Shown: piece by piece, positions 8,158 through 16,630 of the stretch
How the letters are laid out: the number at the start of each line of letters is the position of its first letter
Numbering within the stretch: position 1 is the stretch's first letter
DNA from: a virus
DNA length: 30,788 nucleotides
IMG/VR virus record: IMGVR_UViG_3300025594_000004
Coordinates: 1-30,788 of that record
Reading direction: 5' to 3' (one strand)
Notes under the pieces: generated by a model
Told to the model about the DNA's origin: nothing
What the model saw: only the letters and a program-made list of their open reading frames with translations
The model's database searches: none
Made by a program: the position numbers and the translations under genes

Positions 8158-8937
8158 CTACGGCTGAACGAATAAACCGGGATAGCGCTGCGACCTAGTC
8201 TTTACATCTTTAAAGACACCACGGCGCATGTCGTTTTGTATTGCAGTGCTGCGGCGATTGATAGCCATTTGCAATTTACCTTGCCAGTATCCAGCGCGAA
8301 ACTTGCCAGCGCCGATGTGTGGTCCTTTGCGTACACCTCTTGCGTTATTCATCATCAACATATTAAACTGCGGGCCACTTACTGTGGTGCTACCCTGTCC
8401 TAGCTTCCCCGGCATTGGAACCGTTCGCGCTTTATCAGATCCACCAATTGCGCCGCCGCTTACTTTTGATAAGTTAATTCTCATTGAATCGGCAATCTGG
8501 ATAAAGCTCATGCGTAGCATTCCAGACCTTAATTTGCGGCGCGCTATTTCATCTCTTATATATTTGGTGCGCTCTTTTTTAGTTGTTTGAAAGTCGGACC
8601 ATTCGCGATCTCCTAAGTGCCAGCCGCGTGATGGACCACTATCAAACACCAGGCGCTTCTTTACGCTATAAGCAGATCTGAACCACATCTTGCCATCCTT
8701 ACTGCTCATTATCTGACCAACTGAACCAGTGAAAGAGTTCATGGCTTTTCGAGTTACTGACCATTTAATGGCTGCAACAGCGGCCGGTTTCGCTGCTTTA
8801 TCTTTGGCAAGTATCTTGATGATCGGGCCAGCGCCGGCTAGTTTAAACGTCTCAACATAAGTCTTGCCGCTGATCTTGGAAAGTTCAGCGATGCTGGCGC
8901 GAAACTGGCGGTCATCGAGCGTGCTGGTGGCAGACAT
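8158..8937 (-). CDS. Putative tail completion/neck protein
   Basis: This 259-residue, strongly basic protein is rich in Lys, Arg, Ser and Met, with many RR and KK pairs. It starts with a helical DDRQFRASIAELSKISGKTY segment and contains AAIKWSVTRKAMNSF. Basic helical proteins in this slot between head-tail joining and tail tube genes are commonly of the HK97 gp10/minor tail type. It is longer than the 100-190 residues usual there. The middle (about 165-205) is Gly/Met/Pro-rich and looks flexible. The gene begins four bases after the previous stop. The function is inferred from position; I am not sure of the family. Confidence 0.6.
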   Translation of the reverse strand: MSATSTLDDRQFRASIAELSKISGKTYVETFKLAGAGPIIKILAKDKAAKPAAVAAIKWSVTRKAMNSFTGSVGQIMSSKDGKMWFRSAYSVKKRLVFDSGPSRGWHLGDREWSDFQTTKKERTKYIRDEIARRKLRSGMLRMSFIQIADSMRINLSKVSGGAIGGSDKARTVPMPGKLGQGSTTVSGPQFNMLMMNNARGVRKGPHIGAGKFRAGYWQGKLQMAINRRSTAIQNDMRRGVFKDVKTRSQRYPGLFVQP

Positions 8938-8940
8938 GTG

Positions 8941-9312
8941 CTAAGGTCGTGGGTGCGCTTCTGTTAGGGTAAATTGCCAGCTGATGTGGCTGGTAGTGGG
9001 TGTGCCTTCAATTCTCCATGTGCGGCCACGTAGCTGCACCTTAACAGTGCGCGATGGCAAGATGCTTTTGTAATCAACAGCCGGATCAAATTGAGAAGGG
9101 TCAGCCAAGAATTGATCAATGCGAAGTGTCGCTTGCAACTGCTCGCGTGGTCGAGTGCCAGCCTCTTCTGTGTAAAACGGTTCCTCAAGCGCTGAGAAAA
9201 TGCCAACCTTGTCGCCGACTGCACCTGGGAAAGTGATCGTTTCGCCGTCCATCGCTTCTCGCTGTTTGGCGGCGACGATCATCTGATTTAAAATTGTGGC
9301 TTTAATCGTCAT
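8941..9312 (-). CDS. Putative head-tail joining protein
   Basis: This 123-residue protein has a helical start (TIKATILNQMIVAAKQREAM) followed by beta strands. The strand VKVQLRGRTWRIEGTP followed by HISWQFTLTE is typical of small beta-barrel connector or stopper proteins. It is encoded right after the terminator that closes the capsid transcript and before the neck/tail completion gene. ATG lies only eight bases from the terminator T-tract, so most of its mRNA must come from read-through or from re-initiation nearby. A gpFII-like or gp6/gp16-like role is an inference from place and size. Confidence 0.6.
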   Translation of the reverse strand: MTIKATILNQMIVAAKQREAMDGETITFPGAVGDKVGIFSALEEPFYTEEAGTRPREQLQATLRIDQFLADPSQFDPAVDYKSILPSRTVKVQLRGRTWRIEGTPTTSHISWQFTLTEAHPRP

Positions 9313-9317
9313 GCTTT

Positions 9318-9358
9318 AAAAAAGTAAACCCCGCACGCGGTAGGTGCGTTGCGGGGTT
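9318..9358 (-). terminator. Intrinsic terminator after the capsid-proximal small gene
   Basis: Minus-strand arms AACCCCGCA and TGCGGGGTT (9350-9358 with 9327-9335) pair perfectly over 9 bp, followed by TACTTTTTT. This is the second terminator downstream of the major capsid gene. It separates the abundant head transcripts from the low-level joining genes. Confidence 0.85.
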
Positions 9359-9383
9359 CGTTTGAGGTGTTTATATGGTCAAC

Positions 9384-9653
9384 TTATTTACCGTCCAAAA
9401 TATCCACAGAAGCTGCGGCGGCTTTGCTAACCTTTTTGGAGCTTGCTTTTTTCGCAGCAGGCTTGGCTATTGGCGCAGGCTTTGGTTGCACAATCTTGCT
9501 TGGAGCGGGATGCAGAAAAACATCGACTTCGCTTGCTTTGTCTGTGGTCACTTTTACAGCAGAAGCCATTGCTTCAACTTCAGAAGGGCCGCAATATACG
9601 ACTGCCACGTTGCTGCCTTTACGGGCAACTACTAGATGATAAGGATTTGCCAT
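9384..9653 (-). CDS. Small Ala/Lys/Pro-rich virion-region protein
   Basis: This 89-residue protein has an N-terminal folded part of about 50 residues (YHLVVARKGSNVAVVYCG, then SEVEAMASAVKVTT). A low-complexity tail rich in Pro, Ala, Lys and Ser follows (PAPIAKPAAKKASSKKVSKA) and ends VDILDGK. It sits between two strong terminators, just after the major capsid gene, which implies high expression. That placement suits a decoration or capsid-interior protein; the basic tail could bind DNA. It is not recognisable as gpD. ATG 9653 follows an A/T-only leader with no Shine-Dalgarno sequence. The function is unknown. Confidence 0.75.
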   Translation of the reverse strand: MANPYHLVVARKGSNVAVVYCGPSEVEAMASAVKVTTDKASEVDVFLHPAPSKIVQPKPAPIAKPAAKKASSKKVSKAAAASVDILDGK

Positions 9654-9676
9654 AATATAAAAATTTTAAGGTTAAG

Positions 9677-9709
9677 GAAAAGCACCGGCGGGATTGTCCC
9701 GCCGATGCT
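9677..9709 (-). terminator. Intrinsic terminator after the major capsid gene
   Basis: On the minus strand AGCATCGGCGGGA and TCCCGCCGGTGCT pair over 13 positions with one T-G wobble and a CAA loop, followed by TTTCC. The stem is very strong but the T-tract is short, which favours partial termination or protection of the capsid mRNA 3' end. Confidence 0.8.
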
Positions 9710-9726
9710 GAAACTTAGTGGCCAGA

Positions 9727-10596
9727 TTAAACTGTGCCGTCTTCGATGATGCCACCAGCGGTTGCATCGCCTACTTGGAAACCTGCGACGATGTCGATGG
9801 AGTTCCAAGTTGCACGGCTTGCAGTAGATACCCACTGAGCAATCTGTGCTGTCATGCCGTTTGGCAGTTCGATCAACGCGATGTCGATCACTTCGCGCAC
9901 TGCGTCATCGTTGAGCGGCAAGCGAGTAGCACAAGCCAGAGCTGTGGAATCAGCAATGATGCCATTAACGTTTGTGCCAGCGTTTGACCAGTCTGTTGCG
10001 TAGTTCATGGAATCGAGGCCGTATGCTCCGTCCATTACGCCGAGGCTGTTCTTGTCGCTAGTAGCGGCAAACTGCGCCCAGAAAACTGCATCAGTGATAA
10101 GGTTGCGCTGGTTGTATTTGCCAGAGGCTGCGATCAGAGTTTTGATATCAGCAGCTGTTACTGTTGTTGGATCTTTATCAAGAACAGCAGCACCAAAGTT
10201 GGCAGTAGTAAACAATGCAGATGCAACAGAATCAAGCTTGTCGAGAACTCCGTGCATATTAACGCCAAGCAGTTTTTCAAGCTTGCGGCCACTGTTGCGC
10301 TCGGCAGCAGTGATGTGAAAAGCTGAGCTGTATTCGTTCATTGCAACCGAAACAGCTGTGACGCTGGCATCGCCAGACTCATAGTTGGTTGGGTTAGTTT
10401 GAACGGTCGAGCCAGAGCCGACAAGATCAACTTGAATAGTAGAGCGTGCGCCGGTTCCGTTTGGAGAAACTGCAACAGCTTCGTTGGAAAAATCGGTGCA
10501 GAATTTATCGAAAGGAAGGTGCTTGTTTTGAAGCGCAAGCATTTCCGACGACATGATGATATCAGCGAGAGTTGCTGCTGGATATGTATTAGCCAT
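9727..10596 (-). CDS. Major capsid protein
   Basis: This 289-residue protein begins MANTYPAATLADIIMSSEML. It contains an acidic, Ser/Thr-rich E-loop-like region (around 45-95), a helical spine region with TAAERNSGRKLEKLLG, and conserved-looking aromatic segments (ITDAVFWAQFAA, MNYATDWSNAG). It ends in a beta-rich domain. Size, composition, placement downstream of terminase, portal, protease and scaffold, and a strong terminator immediately after it all support the assignment. An HK97-type fold is expected but not provable by eye. The leader before ATG 10596 reads CACCTCACAAAA, which is the anti-SD sequence rather than an SD. Confidence 0.88.
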   Translation of the reverse strand: MANTYPAATLADIIMSSEMLALQNKHLPFDKFCTDFSNEAVAVSPNGTGARSTIQVDLVGSGSTVQTNPTNYESGDASVTAVSVAMNEYSSAFHITAAERNSGRKLEKLLGVNMHGVLDKLDSVASALFTTANFGAAVLDKDPTTVTAADIKTLIAASGKYNQRNLITDAVFWAQFAATSDKNSLGVMDGAYGLDSMNYATDWSNAGTNVNGIIADSTALACATRLPLNDDAVREVIDIALIELPNGMTAQIAQWVSTASRATWNSIDIVAGFQVGDATAGGIIEDGTV

Positions 10597-10644
10597 TTTT
10601 GTGAGGTGGTTTTAGTGTGAAATGCCGCGAGCGGCGGGAGAATG

Positions 10645-11235
10645 TTAGCTTGTAAGCTCGGCCATGATGGCGGCTTTATTAGCGGCAAAATATGAAGTAC
10701 GTGCGCTGCCAGTCAGAGTGCCGTAGTGCGCGACAATCTCGCTGGAAGTCTGAGGTGTGTTGTCAGTCTCAGATGTTTCCGGAGTCTCGTCAGTAGTTGC
10801 ACCCGCAGCGGCGACTGTTGCAATTGATTTATTGCTGATCATTGTTTCGAGTTGCTCAGATATGCAGCTTGTAATAAATTCTGAAGTGATATCGTTATCA
10901 GCAGAAGCAACTGGCAGTGTTAATCCTGCTGCATTGATGCTTGCTGTAAGCTCTTCAAGTGAAGATTTTGCCAACGCAAACTCTGCTAGGTGATGAGCCA
11001 GCGCAGATTCGTGGCTTTCGTCTTCGCCGCGTTCGATGCCAGCATCGGCAAACAAAGTATCACAAGCGGCATCGCCGATTGCTTGCAGGTCAGGCTGTTC
11101 AGTAGTAAGTAACGCTTCAAGCTCAGATGCGTCTGCGCAATCTTCAAGATTGGAATCAGCACCGACAATGTTTTGTGCGGCGGTTTCGAGGCTCGTAAAA
11201 TAAGCGAGACGTTCGTTGGATATGAATTTAGGCAT
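10645..11235 (-). CDS. Putative scaffold/capsid assembly protein
   Basis: This acidic, mostly helical 196-residue protein is encoded between the S49 protease and the major capsid gene, the usual scaffold slot. It is rich in Ala, Glu, Ser and Thr. A Thr/Glu-rich linker (around 148-170) separates the long N-terminal helical part from a short C-terminal segment (EIVAHYGTLTGSARTSYFAA). I chose ATG 11235 (MPKFISNERL) because an in-frame start further up (11331) would overlap the protease gene by about 60 bp and add an unlikely N-terminus. The TTGACA element lies just before the chosen start. No family is recognised; it could also be a decoration protein. Confidence 0.7.
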   Translation of the reverse strand: MPKFISNERLAYFTSLETAAQNIVGADSNLEDCADASELEALLTTEQPDLQAIGDAACDTLFADAGIERGEDESHESALAHHLAEFALAKSSLEELTASINAAGLTLPVASADNDITSEFITSCISEQLETMISNKSIATVAAAGATTDETPETSETDNTPQTSSEIVAHYGTLTGSARTSYFAANKAAIMAELTS

Positions 11236-11270
11236 TTTGAGTGTGGGTTTAGTTTCTAGGTTCGGGAGGG

Positions 11271-11276
11271 TGTCAA
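11271..11276 (-). promoter_or_regulatory. TTGACA element, possible promoter of scaffold and capsid genes
   Basis: TTGACACC on the minus strand overlaps the TGA stop of the protease gene and lies about 36 bp before the scaffold ATG. No good -10 is visible at 16-18 bp (ACTAAA at 17). It is supported mainly by the recurrence of the octamer before other late genes. Confidence 0.3.
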
Positions 11277-12148
11277 CTAGCAGCGGCCAGATCGGCGAGT
11301 AATTCGCCAATGCTATCAATGTGGGCATCAACTAGTCCAGAGCTAAGTTGTGAGTCATAGCTGAAGGTCTGGCCCTGCATTGTGCTATCATCAAGGGACC
11401 GAGTAGCTGTGCATGCGGCTTTAAACATATCCCAGATTTCATCAACCTCAGCTTGGAGCATATTGCGCTCTTCATCACTTAGGTGCTGAAGCGGGTGTCC
11501 CATTGCTTTGAAGTCGCCAGCTTTAATTAGTTCAAGTTTCAACCCCTGCTCAAGAGCGGCATCAGTTTGATCAATCCAGCTGAGATATACTCCAATGCTG
11601 CCAACATCGCTAGAAGGCGCAGCAAAGATATGCTCGCATTGTGCGGCCAGCCAATAAGCGGCCGAGCAGCACATGCCATCTGTGTAGGCATAAAATTTCT
11701 TGTGCTTGTTAGCCGCCGCAATCCGGCGCGCTGCTTCAGGGACGCCAGTAACAACTCCACCTGGTGAATTAAACCAAAGCACTGCTTGCTCAACTGATTC
11801 ATCTGCAACAGCGGCATCAACTACACTGCACAGCGCATCAACATCAAGCCCGCCGCACAATATCTCCATTGATGAAAGGTGCTTACCGACCACGCCAAAT
11901 ACAGGGATCACCGCAGTGCTGCCATGCATGTGGTATGGGGCCGACTCAGCGGTGTTCTCGCCAAACATGCTATTTGCTTGAGCGCTCATAGCTGGCATCC
12001 TGCGATCATTAGTTTGCTCAGTTAGATCAGAATTAAGCCCACCAGACATCGCTGCATCAAGTAAAGCGCTGACCGCGTCAACTGTTTCTGGAGTGGACGC
12101 CCAGACTGTTCGGCGCAGGCGTGCTAATATGTGAGGATAGTTTGGCAT
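11273..12148 (-). CDS. S49-family capsid maturation protease
   Basis: This 291-residue protein has the ClpP/crotonase-like fold of signal peptide peptidase A and lambda gpC. AVIPVFGVVG (about 79-88) starts the core. NSPGG at 127-131 forms the oxyanion-hole turn. The nucleophile is Ser162 in GMCCSAAYWLAA, and the general base is Lys214 in KAGDFKAMGHP. It lies between the portal and the scaffold as in lambda (B-C-Nu3). It therefore probably cleaves scaffold, portal and/or capsid during prohead maturation. It lacks the long C-terminal extension that makes lambda gpC a protease-scaffold fusion, so the separate gene downstream likely supplies the scaffold. It follows the portal gene by six bases. 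Confidence 0.92.
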   Translation of the reverse strand: MPNYPHILARLRRTVWASTPETVDAVSALLDAAMSGGLNSDLTEQTNDRRMPAMSAQANSMFGENTAESAPYHMHGSTAVIPVFGVVGKHLSSMEILCGGLDVDALCSVVDAAVADESVEQAVLWFNSPGGVVTGVPEAARRIAAANKHKKFYAYTDGMCCSAAYWLAAQCEHIFAAPSSDVGSIGVYLSWIDQTDAALEQGLKLELIKAGDFKAMGHPLQHLSDEERNMLQAEVDEIWDMFKAACTATRSLDDSTMQGQTFSYDSQLSSGLVDAHIDSIGELLADLAAAS

Positions 12149-12154
12149 AAAGAT

Positions 12155-13786
12155 TTATTCAGTTGGTTCGCTTTCAGTGTTTGGCTCATCTTGCGCTGTA
12201 ATAGTAGTTGGCCTACGCGCACCGCCGTCTTCTTCCCATGAGTTTTTGACTGCATTGCTAGCAGATGGTAACCCAAGCAAGTCTCTGTGGTAGTTTTCGT
12301 CATCTTCCTGTGGAGTGATTACGCCAGCACGTACGCCAATACCATACGCATCAACCTTTGTCTTGGCTTCAGTGTTATCAACAGCAACATTCGGGCTTTC
12401 TGGATCAAGTCCATTAGAATTGGTGCGTTCAGTTTCTTTAAGTATTTGCGCCTCAACTCGGCGCCAGCTCTTACCACGGCGTCCGTGAAACTCTTTTCTG
12501 CTAAGTAAGCCAGCTTCGACTTGCGCCATCTCAAGCTTGCCATCTCGGCCTTTGTCGATTGAAGGATCTGGAGCGCCGGGGATGTAGTCTGCTCGATACC
12601 AGTTTGGATGTGGGTCAAGTTCTCCGCGCTCGATAGCGTTGGCAATCGCGTAGTTACGCAAGCGGTGCGTGCTGCGAATTTCGCATGTCTGGCGAAGTAG
12701 TGCGGTCCGAGAGATTGAGTCTAAGATTTGACGTATTGCAGTTCCGGGTATGCCAGTTGGATTCCAGCTAAACTCGTAACGCCAGCCAGTTGAAGCAGTG
12801 ACTTCGCGGCCGAGCAGCTCTAGGAAGCCAGAAAAGGCAGTGCCAGGTCGATCACTTGCAAAGCTGCTCATATCTTCGCCTGTGTTTAATCTAATAATTT
12901 CGCCGCCAACAACCTTCTCATAAGGAACCGATGACATATCACGCGGCGATCCTCCTGCAAGGGCTTCCAATTGTGCTTCAACATCGCTGCCATCGTCTTC
13001 GTCTTCGTAGCCGTTGTAATCCTTTTTGATAACGCGCGACACTCGGCTGTGATCTTTGATTGCCAGCTTCTCAAATCCAAGTATCTCAGCGCTGTCTTGG
13101 CAGTGTTCAATTGCTGCATGCAGGGCTGACACTTGACGCACTTCGTCGCCGGCTTCCATCATCATCGAGTGATCGACTGATCTTGCCGGTAATGTGCGAT
13201 ATGTGCCATCAGGCTGGAGAAACTTAAAACGCTGACTGGCTCCGTGTCGGTCAACCTTGATGCCATCATTGTATCCATCTTCGCCATCACTTCGGACGTT
13301 ATGAGGCCGCACCAGTTTAAGCTGTGGATAGCCTGAAGGCTTTTGCGTCAATATGGTAAATACATCGCCAGACTCAAAACGGTTCGATTCACGTGCGCGC
13401 TGCATACCCCAGAAAGACATGCGGCCGCTAATGTCACAAATCTCGGCCCAATCCATAAACCACTCATCTGCTGCTTCATCCCAGCCTTCATCGCCTGAGT
13501 CTGCATAAGGAAAGATACCTGGACCAATCACGTACTTTACAAAGTCCAGTTTCAAACCCTTGATCATGCCATTGTTCTTGCACAAGTATCGAGCAATACG
13601 ATCAATCTGGCCACGCGTAAAGGGTGTGATGTCGCGTGACGAATCAGTTGCGGCGTTGGTAATTCTAGCACGATCAGGCGACCATGCTGCGGCATTATAG
13701 CCACCGGGTGACCATCCACGAATCGAAGCTGATGCGCGCGGTGGAAGTGCTGCGGGATTGCCGAAGGAATCAAGTATTGTAGTCAT
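12155..13786 (-). CDS. Portal protein, lambda GpB type
   Basis: This 543-residue protein forms the dodecameric DNA gate at the capsid vertex. The N-terminus carries IRGWSPGGYNAAAWSPDR, the R-x-Y-x-A-A segment typical of phage portal family PF05136. It continues with RARDLxRN-like spacing (IDRIARYLCKNNGMIKG), FESGDVFTILTQK, and HNVRSDGEDGY. A later FSWNPTGIPGTAIRQILDSI segment corresponds to the clip/crown transition. The C-terminal about 60 residues are acidic and disordered. Length agrees with lambda gpB (533). It follows the small connector gene by four bases and precedes the protease gene, the lambda order. Confidence 0.92.
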   Translation of the reverse strand: MTTILDSFGNPAALPPRASASIRGWSPGGYNAAAWSPDRARITNAATDSSRDITPFTRGQIDRIARYLCKNNGMIKGLKLDFVKYVIGPGIFPYADSGDEGWDEAADEWFMDWAEICDISGRMSFWGMQRARESNRFESGDVFTILTQKPSGYPQLKLVRPHNVRSDGEDGYNDGIKVDRHGASQRFKFLQPDGTYRTLPARSVDHSMMMEAGDEVRQVSALHAAIEHCQDSAEILGFEKLAIKDHSRVSRVIKKDYNGYEDEDDGSDVEAQLEALAGGSPRDMSSVPYEKVVGGEIIRLNTGEDMSSFASDRPGTAFSGFLELLGREVTASTGWRYEFSWNPTGIPGTAIRQILDSISRTALLRQTCEIRSTHRLRNYAIANAIERGELDPHPNWYRADYIPGAPDPSIDKGRDGKLEMAQVEAGLLSRKEFHGRRGKSWRRVEAQILKETERTNSNGLDPESPNVAVDNTEAKTKVDAYGIGVRAGVITPQEDDENYHRDLLGLPSASNAVKNSWEEDGGARRPTTITAQDEPNTESEPTE

Positions 13787-13790
13787 GGGA

Positions 13791-14168
13791 TTAGCAGAAA
13801 GACGGACGTGTGCGAGTTCGCTTAGTTAATAAGCCAGCGTAAATTGCTGGCACTAGTGCGGCAGCTGAGAGTGGTACTGTTCTGATCGCATTTTTATCAA
13901 TCCATAGTTGAATGCGTGCCATTGCCTCTTCGCAATAGCCCATGATCTGGAGCCGCGATAAGCCTGGTGTTACTTGGAACTGAAATGTTTTGCCAGCTTC
14001 AGAGGTCGCGATTAGCGTAGTATCGGAATCGGTGCTGGTGGTGTAATTGCCCAGCTGCAAAGCTTGCAAGGCATCCAACGCAAGCTGGGCATCCGCGACC
14101 AATTCGCCTTCGCTGTCGAGCAGCGACTGCCTAATAAAGACTTTTGTGATCAGATAATTTACACGCAT
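13791..14168 (-). CDS. Small head protein in gpW position
   Basis: This 125-residue protein lies between large terminase and portal, where lambda carries gpW. It is about twice the length of gpW. The N-terminal 50 residues are helical (SEGELVADAQLALDALQALQ). A beta hairpin follows (DTTLIATSEAGKTFQFQVTP), and then a helix with RLQIMGYCEEAMARIQLWID. The C-terminus is basic (TKRTRTRPSFC). Assignment as a head-completion or connector protein rests on position only. A TTGACA sequence (14184-14189) is too close to the ATG to be its promoter. Confidence 0.65.
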   Translation of the reverse strand: MRVNYLITKVFIRQSLLDSEGELVADAQLALDALQALQLGNYTTSTDSDTTLIATSEAGKTFQFQVTPGLSRLQIMGYCEEAMARIQLWIDKNAIRTVPLSAAALVPAIYAGLLTKRTRTRPSFC

Positions 14169-14212
14169 ACGACTTTACAAGCGTGTCAAATATCTAGCCA
14201 GATTGCTTTGAT

Positions 14213-16096
14213 CTACTTGTCTTCCGCAACATTAGTTTCGGCCGCTGGTTCATCATAGGCAGACACGTCAAATGGTAAAAGACCAGCCATTAGAGCGCGC
14301 GCAAATTGCATGCACTCGCAATCCCATATGTGATTGTTTGGGTTGCTTCTCACCTTTGGCTCCCATCGATGGCCCCATCGGCTGCCTTTGCGAATCTTTT
14401 TGCGCTGCTCGCTGTCGAGCTGATCACGATACCAATTAGGCACATCCATTGGCAATTCCCACAATACGCCGTGACCATGCCGGACACGGTGCAACATGTC
14501 TTTGATTGTTGGATTAGACCACATCAAGTAGTTTACATATCTTGCAGGGCCTTTGCCTTTCATCACGTCATACTTCTGCACCTTTGAGAATGGCTTTTGC
14601 ACAGTTTCTTTACGGCGGCCCTTACGGATCTGATGTGGGAAGCTTTCACGGTCGTCGCCCATAAGCATCACCCAGCCATGCCGGCCACACATCGCCGCGA
14701 CTTGTGCTGTCTTGTTACGTCCGTCAGCAACCACGTATTTAGCAGAAACGCCATGTTTGCGCTGCATCTGAACTAGGTCATCTTCAAGCTCAACCCTTCC
14801 AGCCCAGATAAGGCCGCTTGATCCAGAGCCAGCAACCCATCCGCGAATACTAACCCAGAAGTGCGGCGTGTCGTCTCCAATGCCTTCTTGGCAATCAATC
14901 GACATTAGCCTATCGGTTTCGCCCGCATATCCTTCATTCATCTGATACCCGCTCAGTTGCAACTCCGTGACTTGCTCAGTCATGGTATCAGTATAGTACA
15001 CTGCTAGTTTCTTTTGTAAGAATTGCTTCTTCAAAGTGATATCTCCAAGCTTGTGCATTGCGTCTGCTGTCAGCCATTCCTTGACTAGTTCTGGCAGCGT
15101 GACAGATACAAGCGAGTTCCAGTGGTAGCTTTTAATATAAGGCACGCCTGGTGGTGTGCCGACTACCTTTTCCGGTAACTCCATTGCGTGATAAGCTGCT
15201 TGGGGGTATTCGGTAGAATAGGTGCAAGTACTGACAAGCTTTTTCATCGCAGCATCGTTGGCTGGGTGATGATAGCCGCAAAGTGGGCATCGGTAGTGGA
15301 CCGTAGCTTGCGCAGTAGCGATGTTGGGCCGTCCGTCTGAGTACTTCTTATTGTCCCAAACAACGCCAGCCCAGCTCCCATCTGCGAGACGTTGCGACCA
15401 GATCAAAGGGTGCGTCTTCTTGCAATCTGGGCATTTAACAACTAACTCATGCACCACGCCTTCATTGAAAACAACATCCCAGTCGGAGTCTCTGTCATTG
15501 CCTTGTGATATATTGTAAATCTTTTTTGCTGATCCAAATGCATCGGTTCGGCCTTCAGCTTGATATAGCAATCCCGGGTCCCATTGCCAAACCTCGTCAT
15601 TGATCTGAACTTGGATTGATAGGGTCTGCAAGTTTGACTCATTGTGACCGCCACCTTGTATCAATACATCGCAGCCAGGCAGAGAGATAATATCATGCGA
15701 CAATGCTTGGCGATCAGTTGGCATGATGTCCTTCATGCATGGCGCAGTACGGAACAAAGGCCCAAGCCTTGTGCGCCAAGCTTTATCGCGGATTGCTTCG
15801 GTTTGGAAGTTCCACATGATTGGCGCCGGGTATTCCACGATCCGATATAAGGCATACACCTCGCCAACTAGTGAGCCGCCAGTTTGCAATCCTTTCAATG
15901 CATTTACTTTTTGCACGTGATGATCCATTAAAGATTCCAATGGTGGAATCAGCCAAGGTGATGGCCTAAGATCAAGCGGACCGCTTTTCGCATACGCATC
16001 TGGCAGTATGATCTGCTGCCTTGCCCATTCGGTAATTGGCAATCGGTTCGGCCGCTCCCATGAGTCGTGCTGGATTCTGGCAAGTATTACATCCAT
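14213..16096 (-). CDS. terL: Terminase large subunit, lambda GpA type
   Basis: This 627-residue packaging ATPase/nuclease belongs to family PF05876. The start EWARQQIILPDAYAKSGPLD and SPWLIPPLESL are typical of the family. The ATPase centre has a deviant Walker A (K68-G-L-Q-T-G-G-S) without the usual GKT, as in lambda gpA, and an acidic Walker B (INDEVW, 165-170). A zinc-ribbon-like pair CPDC (222-225) and CPLC (270-273) lies in the linker before the nuclease domain. The nuclease domain opens with a metal-binding acidic residue in MSIDCQEG near 400 and includes KYVVADGRNK. It overlaps the small terminase gene by ten bases. This type of enzyme usually cuts at cos sites; no cos site can be identified here. 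Confidence 0.93.
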   Translation of the reverse strand: MDVILARIQHDSWERPNRLPITEWARQQIILPDAYAKSGPLDLRPSPWLIPPLESLMDHHVQKVNALKGLQTGGSLVGEVYALYRIVEYPAPIMWNFQTEAIRDKAWRTRLGPLFRTAPCMKDIMPTDRQALSHDIISLPGCDVLIQGGGHNESNLQTLSIQVQINDEVWQWDPGLLYQAEGRTDAFGSAKKIYNISQGNDRDSDWDVVFNEGVVHELVVKCPDCKKTHPLIWSQRLADGSWAGVVWDNKKYSDGRPNIATAQATVHYRCPLCGYHHPANDAAMKKLVSTCTYSTEYPQAAYHAMELPEKVVGTPPGVPYIKSYHWNSLVSVTLPELVKEWLTADAMHKLGDITLKKQFLQKKLAVYYTDTMTEQVTELQLSGYQMNEGYAGETDRLMSIDCQEGIGDDTPHFWVSIRGWVAGSGSSGLIWAGRVELEDDLVQMQRKHGVSAKYVVADGRNKTAQVAAMCGRHGWVMLMGDDRESFPHQIRKGRRKETVQKPFSKVQKYDVMKGKGPARYVNYLMWSNPTIKDMLHRVRHGHGVLWELPMDVPNWYRDQLDSEQRKKIRKGSRWGHRWEPKVRSNPNNHIWDCECMQFARALMAGLLPFDVSAYDEPAAETNVAEDK

Positions 16097-16560
16097 TTAG
16101 AGAATGCCTTTTGCTTTTCAGAGCATATCCGGTCAAAGATATCCTCGGTCAGTTCAATGAGTGCTGCACGGCTGAGCATCTCACCCTTTGCTGGCAACTC
16201 ATTCAAGAGGAACTTGCGCAATACCTTTTTAGATATTGTCTCTGTTTTGCGCACATGGTCTGCCACCTCTCCACGGTGGATATAGTCGCCTTTGACTAGG
16301 TTCAGGTCAAATTGCGCCTTTTGTTTTTTGACGGCTTTGGTTTCAAAGTCTAGCCGGTCCGCTGGGCTTAGGTTTAGTAAAGCAGGATTGGCCGCAAGGA
16401 ACTCATCAAGATCATCCAAATATACGCGAGCGCCCCTGAATGCTGGGCAGCCAGCTTTCTTTGCTGCGCTTATTACATCCAAAGTAAAGCCAGACATCGA
16501 TGCTGCTGCCTTCATTGTTTGGGCAACTCGATTTGTATTTGATGCTTTAGTTTCAGGCAT
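16087..16560 (-). CDS. terS: Terminase small subunit, Nu1-like
   Basis: This 157-residue protein starts with a helix-turn-helix region (SGFTLDVISAAKKAGCPAF, then RGARVYLDDLDEFLAANPAL). The CPAFRGxRVY(L) pattern is shared by many small terminases and DnaT/Nu1-like DNA-binding winged helices. The central part (about 65-110) is a basic/acidic coiled coil (RLDFETKAVKKQKAQFDLNL). The last 40 residues probably contact the large subunit. Its last ten bases overlap the large terminase start. The TerS-TerL order and overlap support the role in recognising the packaging site. Confidence 0.85.
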   Translation of the reverse strand: MPETKASNTNRVAQTMKAAASMSGFTLDVISAAKKAGCPAFRGARVYLDDLDEFLAANPALLNLSPADRLDFETKAVKKQKAQFDLNLVKGDYIHRGEVADHVRKTETISKKVLRKFLLNELPAKGEMLSRAALIELTEDIFDRICSEKQKAFSKWM

Positions 16561-16630
16561 GTGTGTTTTTTTATTTTTAAAATGTTTTACGCGAAAAACA
16601 ACGCGGTTCGCCTATCCTGCTGTAGATTTA

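Noticed and set aside
10622-10640. GCCGC/GCGGC hairpin as a terminator before the major capsid gene
   Set aside because: The loop is only 2-4 bases and no T-tract follows on the minus strand. It would also block capsid transcription from the scaffold promoter.
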